Positions 4,560 through 7,019 of a stretch of DNA of 7,019 bases are shown here, piece by piece. The stretch's first letter is position 1. The number at the start of each line of letters is the position of its first letter. The position numbers and the translations under genes are program-made. The notes under the pieces are model-generated. The model was not told the DNA's origin. It worked only from the letters and a program-made list of their open reading frames with translations, and ran no database searches. Origin of the DNA: Oxalobacteraceae bacterium UBA6018 (GTDB lineage: Bacteria > Pseudomonadota > Gammaproteobacteria > Burkholderiales > Burkholderiaceae_D); the NCBI GenBank assembly GCA_002428015.1, contig DIZW01000086.1, positions 1-7,019 on the forward strand, written 5' to 3'.

Positions 4560-6977
4560 ATGAGAAGCAACGTTTTCCCGGGACTTTGCCGTATCCGTCC
4601 GGCGCGCGCACTGTTGGCCGCCGGCGTCCTGGCCCTGCTGTCGGCCGGGTGCGGTCGCGGCAGCGACGGCGCGTCCACCGTTCTCAAACCACAATTCTCC
4701 GCCACGCTAGCGCGCACCTCGAACGGCATCGCGCACGTTCGCGCCGACAACTTCAGCGGTCTCGGCTACGGTCTCGCGTACGCCTACGCGCAAGACAACA
4801 TTTGCATGTTCGCCGATACCCTGCTGACCGTGCGCGGCGAACGGTCGCGCTTCTTCGGGCCTAGCGCCTACGCCACGGCGCCAGTGAACGGCGAGTACGG
4901 CGCGGCGATCGATTACATTCACCTCAACAACGAAGACAGCGATTTTTTCTTCAAGGCTTACCTCGACCTGGCGCAGTTGCGCGCTTCGTATGCGGCCGGC
5001 AGCCAGGAGACGCGCGACCTGCTGGCCGGGTACGCGGCAGGCTACAACCGCTATCTGAAGGATTACGCCGGCAAACTGCCGGCCGCTTGCGCGCACGCAC
5101 AGTGGGTGCGTCCGATCAGCGTCGACGACATGGTTTTGGTTATCGCGGAGAAAGCCCTGCACGCGTCGGGCGAAGTGTTCGCGCAGGAAATTGTGAACGC
5201 CGCGCGCGACGAAGGCGTCAAGACTGCGGCGCGCGCCGTCGTCAAAACGCGCGTGGCGGACCTGGGCTTTCTGAGGCGCCGTCTGGCTCGGCTCACCCGC
5301 GAGCAGCTCGGCAGCAATGGGCTGGCCTTGGGCAAGGACGTCACCGCCAGTGGACATGGCATGTTGCTCGGCAATCGGCATTATCCGTGGACGAGCACCG
5401 ACCGCTTCTACCAGGCACACTTGACTGTGCCGGGGCGCTATGATGCGATGGGCGTCATTCTCGGGGGAATCCCTATTGTCGTGATTGGATTTAACAACGA
5501 TGTCGCATGGACCCACACCGTCACCGCGGCCGTGCACTTCACCACGTTCAAGCTGCAACTCGATACCAGCGATGCAAGCGGAACCACCTATCTCATCGAC
5601 GGCCAGCCATCGAAGATGAGCACGCGTACCGTCAGCGTCGATAGCCTGCGTCCGGACGGCACGGTGGCCACGCGCAGCAAGACCTTCTACTTTACCAAGC
5701 AGGGCGCGGTGCTGGTCAAGCCCGACGCCGGTATCGCATGGACCGCCAGCACGGTCCATGTCCTGGCCGATCCGAATCGCAACAACACGCGGCTTTTGGA
5801 CCAATGGATCGGCATCGGCTCCGCGCACAACGTCACCGAACTGAAGGCCTCGCTCGACAAGGTGATCGGCCTGCCCTGGGTGAACACGATCGCCGCCGAC
5901 CGCGACGGCAATACCTTGTTCGCCGACGCCAGCGTTGTTCCCCGCGTCACCACAGACAAGTTCGCCTCTGACTGCTTGATCGTGCCGGCGCTGTTGATGT
6001 TCGACGGTTCCCGCAGCGCTTGCGCGTGGGGCCAGGATCCTGACGCGCCGGCCGGCATCTTCTCACCCGTCAATGGGCCGTGGACCAAGCGCAGCGATTA
6101 TGTCGGCAATTCGAACGACAGCTACTGGCTCAGTAACGCCCACGCCTTGCTGAACGGCCCGGCGCCGTATGGCTATTCACCGCTGTACGGACCCACGGCG
6201 ACGCCCCAAATGCTGCGTACCCGTATCGGCTTCAAGCAGGTGGAGGAAGCAATCGGCGGCGGCAGCAAACTCACCCTCACGGACCTGCAGCAACTCGCAT
6301 TCGCGGACCGCGTATATGCCGCCGAGATCGTGCTGCCAGATTTGCTACCAAGTTGCGCGGCCAGCAACGACGCCTTGACGCAGCAGGCGTGCACTGTACT
6401 GGCATCCTGGGACAAGCACGCCAATCTCGATAGCCGCGGCGCGATACTATTCCGCGAATTCTGGAACAGCGCATCGACCATTCCAGACAAATGGGCCGTG
6501 ACCTTCGACGCGGGCGATCCGGTCAACACGCCACGCGGCGTGGCGGCGCAGGCCATGCCGGGCATGCTCGCCGCACTCAAATCAGCGGCGCAAAAGATGC
6601 AGGGTTTGCATATTCCACTGGACGCGCGGCTGGGCGACTACCAAAGCGAAACGCGCAACGGCGTGCGCACCGGCGTGCACGGTGCGATCGGCGATATCGA
6701 CGGCTCGTACAATTCGATCCACATGCGCTCGGACCTTACCGCGGACGGCTATCGCGATATCGCCTGGGGTACCAGCTACGTGCAGACGGTGACCTTCGAC
6801 ACCACCGGTCCGGTCGCGCAAGCGATGCTGTTGTACGGCCAGTCGGTAAACCCGGCATCGCCGTTTTATGGCGACCAGATCGGCACCTACGCGCGCAAGG
6901 AATGGCCGCGCTTGCCGTTTCATGTTGAGGCGATCAAGGCTGACCCGCGATACTCCCTCACCACCTTGTCCGAATAG
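4560..6977 (+). CDS. PvdQ-like penicillin acylase family (Ntn-hydrolase) amidase, probable lipoprotein
   Basis: This 805-residue precursor of a heterodimeric acylase should hydrolyse an amide-linked acyl chain; relatives are PvdQ, AHL acylases and aculeacin A acylase. Residues 1-30 form a signal with Arg-rich start, hydrophobic core and lipobox LLSAGC, so Cys31 is the likely lipidated residue; Gly32 does not suggest inner-membrane retention. The alpha chain includes GLGYGLAYAYAQDN (67-80) and VRGERSRFFG (91-100). The self-cleavage site is Gly251-Ser252 in EQLGSNGLALG, making Ser252 the beta-chain nucleophile. His274 (GNRHYPW), Val321 (WTHTV), Asn519 (GNSNDS) and Arg553 match PvdQ beta His23, Val70, Asn269 and Arg297, so the catalytic set is complete. 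Cys82/177, 472/488 and 599/611 correspond to cysteines in PvdQ as I recall it, consistent with periplasmic disulfides. Tyr275 replaces PvdQ beta-Phe24 in the acyl pocket. The C-terminus is complete (GTSYVQTVTFDTTGP, 737-751). The substrate is unknown; AHL, lipopeptide or siderophore precursor are all possible. No siderophore genes are nearby. Confidence 0.92.
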   Translation: MRSNVFPGLCRIRPARALLAAGVLALLSAGCGRGSDGASTVLKPQFSATLARTSNGIAHVRADNFSGLGYGLAYAYAQDNICMFADTLLTVRGERSRFFGPSAYATAPVNGEYGAAIDYIHLNNEDSDFFFKAYLDLAQLRASYAAGSQETRDLLAGYAAGYNRYLKDYAGKLPAACAHAQWVRPISVDDMVLVIAEKALHASGEVFAQEIVNAARDEGVKTAARAVVKTRVADLGFLRRRLARLTREQLGSNGLALGKDVTASGHGMLLGNRHYPWTSTDRFYQAHLTVPGRYDAMGVILGGIPIVVIGFNNDVAWTHTVTAAVHFTTFKLQLDTSDASGTTYLIDGQPSKMSTRTVSVDSLRPDGTVATRSKTFYFTKQGAVLVKPDAGIAWTASTVHVLADPNRNNTRLLDQWIGIGSAHNVTELKASLDKVIGLPWVNTIAADRDGNTLFADASVVPRVTTDKFASDCLIVPALLMFDGSRSACAWGQDPDAPAGIFSPVNGPWTKRSDYVGNSNDSYWLSNAHALLNGPAPYGYSPLYGPTATPQMLRTRIGFKQVEEAIGGGSKLTLTDLQQLAFADRVYAAEIVLPDLLPSCAASNDALTQQACTVLASWDKHANLDSRGAILFREFWNSASTIPDKWAVTFDAGDPVNTPRGVAAQAMPGMLAALKSAAQKMQGLHIPLDARLGDYQSETRNGVRTGVHGAIGDIDGSYNSIHMRSDLTADGYRDIAWGTSYVQTVTFDTTGPVAQAMLLYGQSVNPASPFYGDQIGTYARKEWPRLPFHVEAIKADPRYSLTTLSE

Positions 6978-6980
6978 CTC

Positions 6981-7009
6981 TTGTCAGCGGCGCGGCGCTT
7001 TGCTATAGT
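6981..7009 (+). promoter_or_regulatory. Near-consensus sigma-70 promoter pointing out of the window
   Basis: TTGTCA (6981-6986) matches the -35 consensus at five of six bases. TATAGT (7004-7009) matches the -10 at five of six. The spacer is exactly 17 bases and ends in TGC, giving an extended -10. The bases that follow (7010-7019) are mostly C, as in the GC-rich discriminator of stringently controlled promoters. It begins three bases after the acylase stop at 6975-6977, so it serves a gene to the right of the window. The strength and discriminator would suit a tRNA or other stable RNA, but the gene itself is not visible. No terminator for the acylase gene is apparent before it. Confidence 0.65.
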
Positions 7010-7019
7010 TCGCCTCCCC

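Noticed and set aside
4707..5828. 373-residue minus-strand frame opposite the acylase
   Set aside because: It is an antisense shadow of the acylase, whose catalytic motifs lie on the plus strand in the same region.
4560..6977. Naming the acylase pvdQ
   Set aside because: The catalytic residues match, but there is no pyoverdine context, the N-terminus is lipoprotein-like and a pocket residue differs, so orthology is not supported.
6986..6999. GC-rich imperfect palindrome as an acylase terminator
   Set aside because: The arms are interrupted by a G-G mismatch, only three T follow, and the stretch lies within the spacer of a much better promoter match.
1..7019. CRISPR array, tRNA, rRNA, insertion sequence or prophage genes
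   Set aside because: I saw no regularly spaced repeats, cloverleaf sequence, transposase motifs or terminal inverted repeats on either strand.

Overview
The window is GC-rich, densely coding bacterial DNA. The gene content (a PaoABC-type aldehyde oxidoreductase, a DHA2-type MFS exporter fragment and a PvdQ-type acylase) and the codon style suggest a Gram-negative betaproteobacterium. Burkholderiales, perhaps Oxalobacteraceae such as Massilia or Duganella, is my best guess. This is inferred from protein resemblance only, because there is no rRNA or other marker in the window.

Layout, left to right. Positions 1-60 hold sequence I cannot assign. Positions 61 to about 468 (minus) hold the N-terminal quarter of an MFS drug exporter, cut off by a stop at an apparent rearrangement junction. 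Positions 476-4351 (minus) hold a compact three-gene operon, transcribed in the order small [2Fe-2S] subunit (Tat signal), FAD/[4Fe-4S] subunit, large molybdopterin subunit. All three align closely with E. coli PaoA, PaoB and PaoC as I remember them. A 208-base divergent intergenic region (4352-4559) separates this operon from a rightward gene at 4560-6977. That gene encodes an 805-residue Ntn-hydrolase acylase related to PvdQ and aculeacin-type acylases, with a probable lipoprotein signal and a complete catalytic set. At the right edge (6981-7009) is a near-consensus sigma-70 promoter pointing out of the window.

How the genes work together. The three Pao-like subunits should form a periplasmic molybdenum hydroxylase: Mo-MCD/MPT site in the large subunit, two [2Fe-2S] clusters in the small subunit, FAD plus a [4Fe-4S] cluster in the medium subunit. 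Only the small subunit carries a twin-arginine signal, so the folded complex would be exported by hitchhiking. The dedicated XdhC/PaoD-like maturation factor is not in the window. The acylase should act in the periplasm or at the outer membrane on long-chain amides such as N-acyl homoserine lactones or acylated peptides. I see no direct biochemical link between acylase and oxidoreductase beyond their shared intergenic region and common envelope location.

The most interesting points are a natural Tyr at the acylase position equivalent to PvdQ beta-Phe24 (a known acyl-chain selectivity residue), the probable lipid anchor on that acylase, replacement of the PaoC Arg440 equivalent by Tyr, the broken MFS gene at a sequence junction, and the strong promoter at the right edge. 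None of these amounts to a clearly new system.
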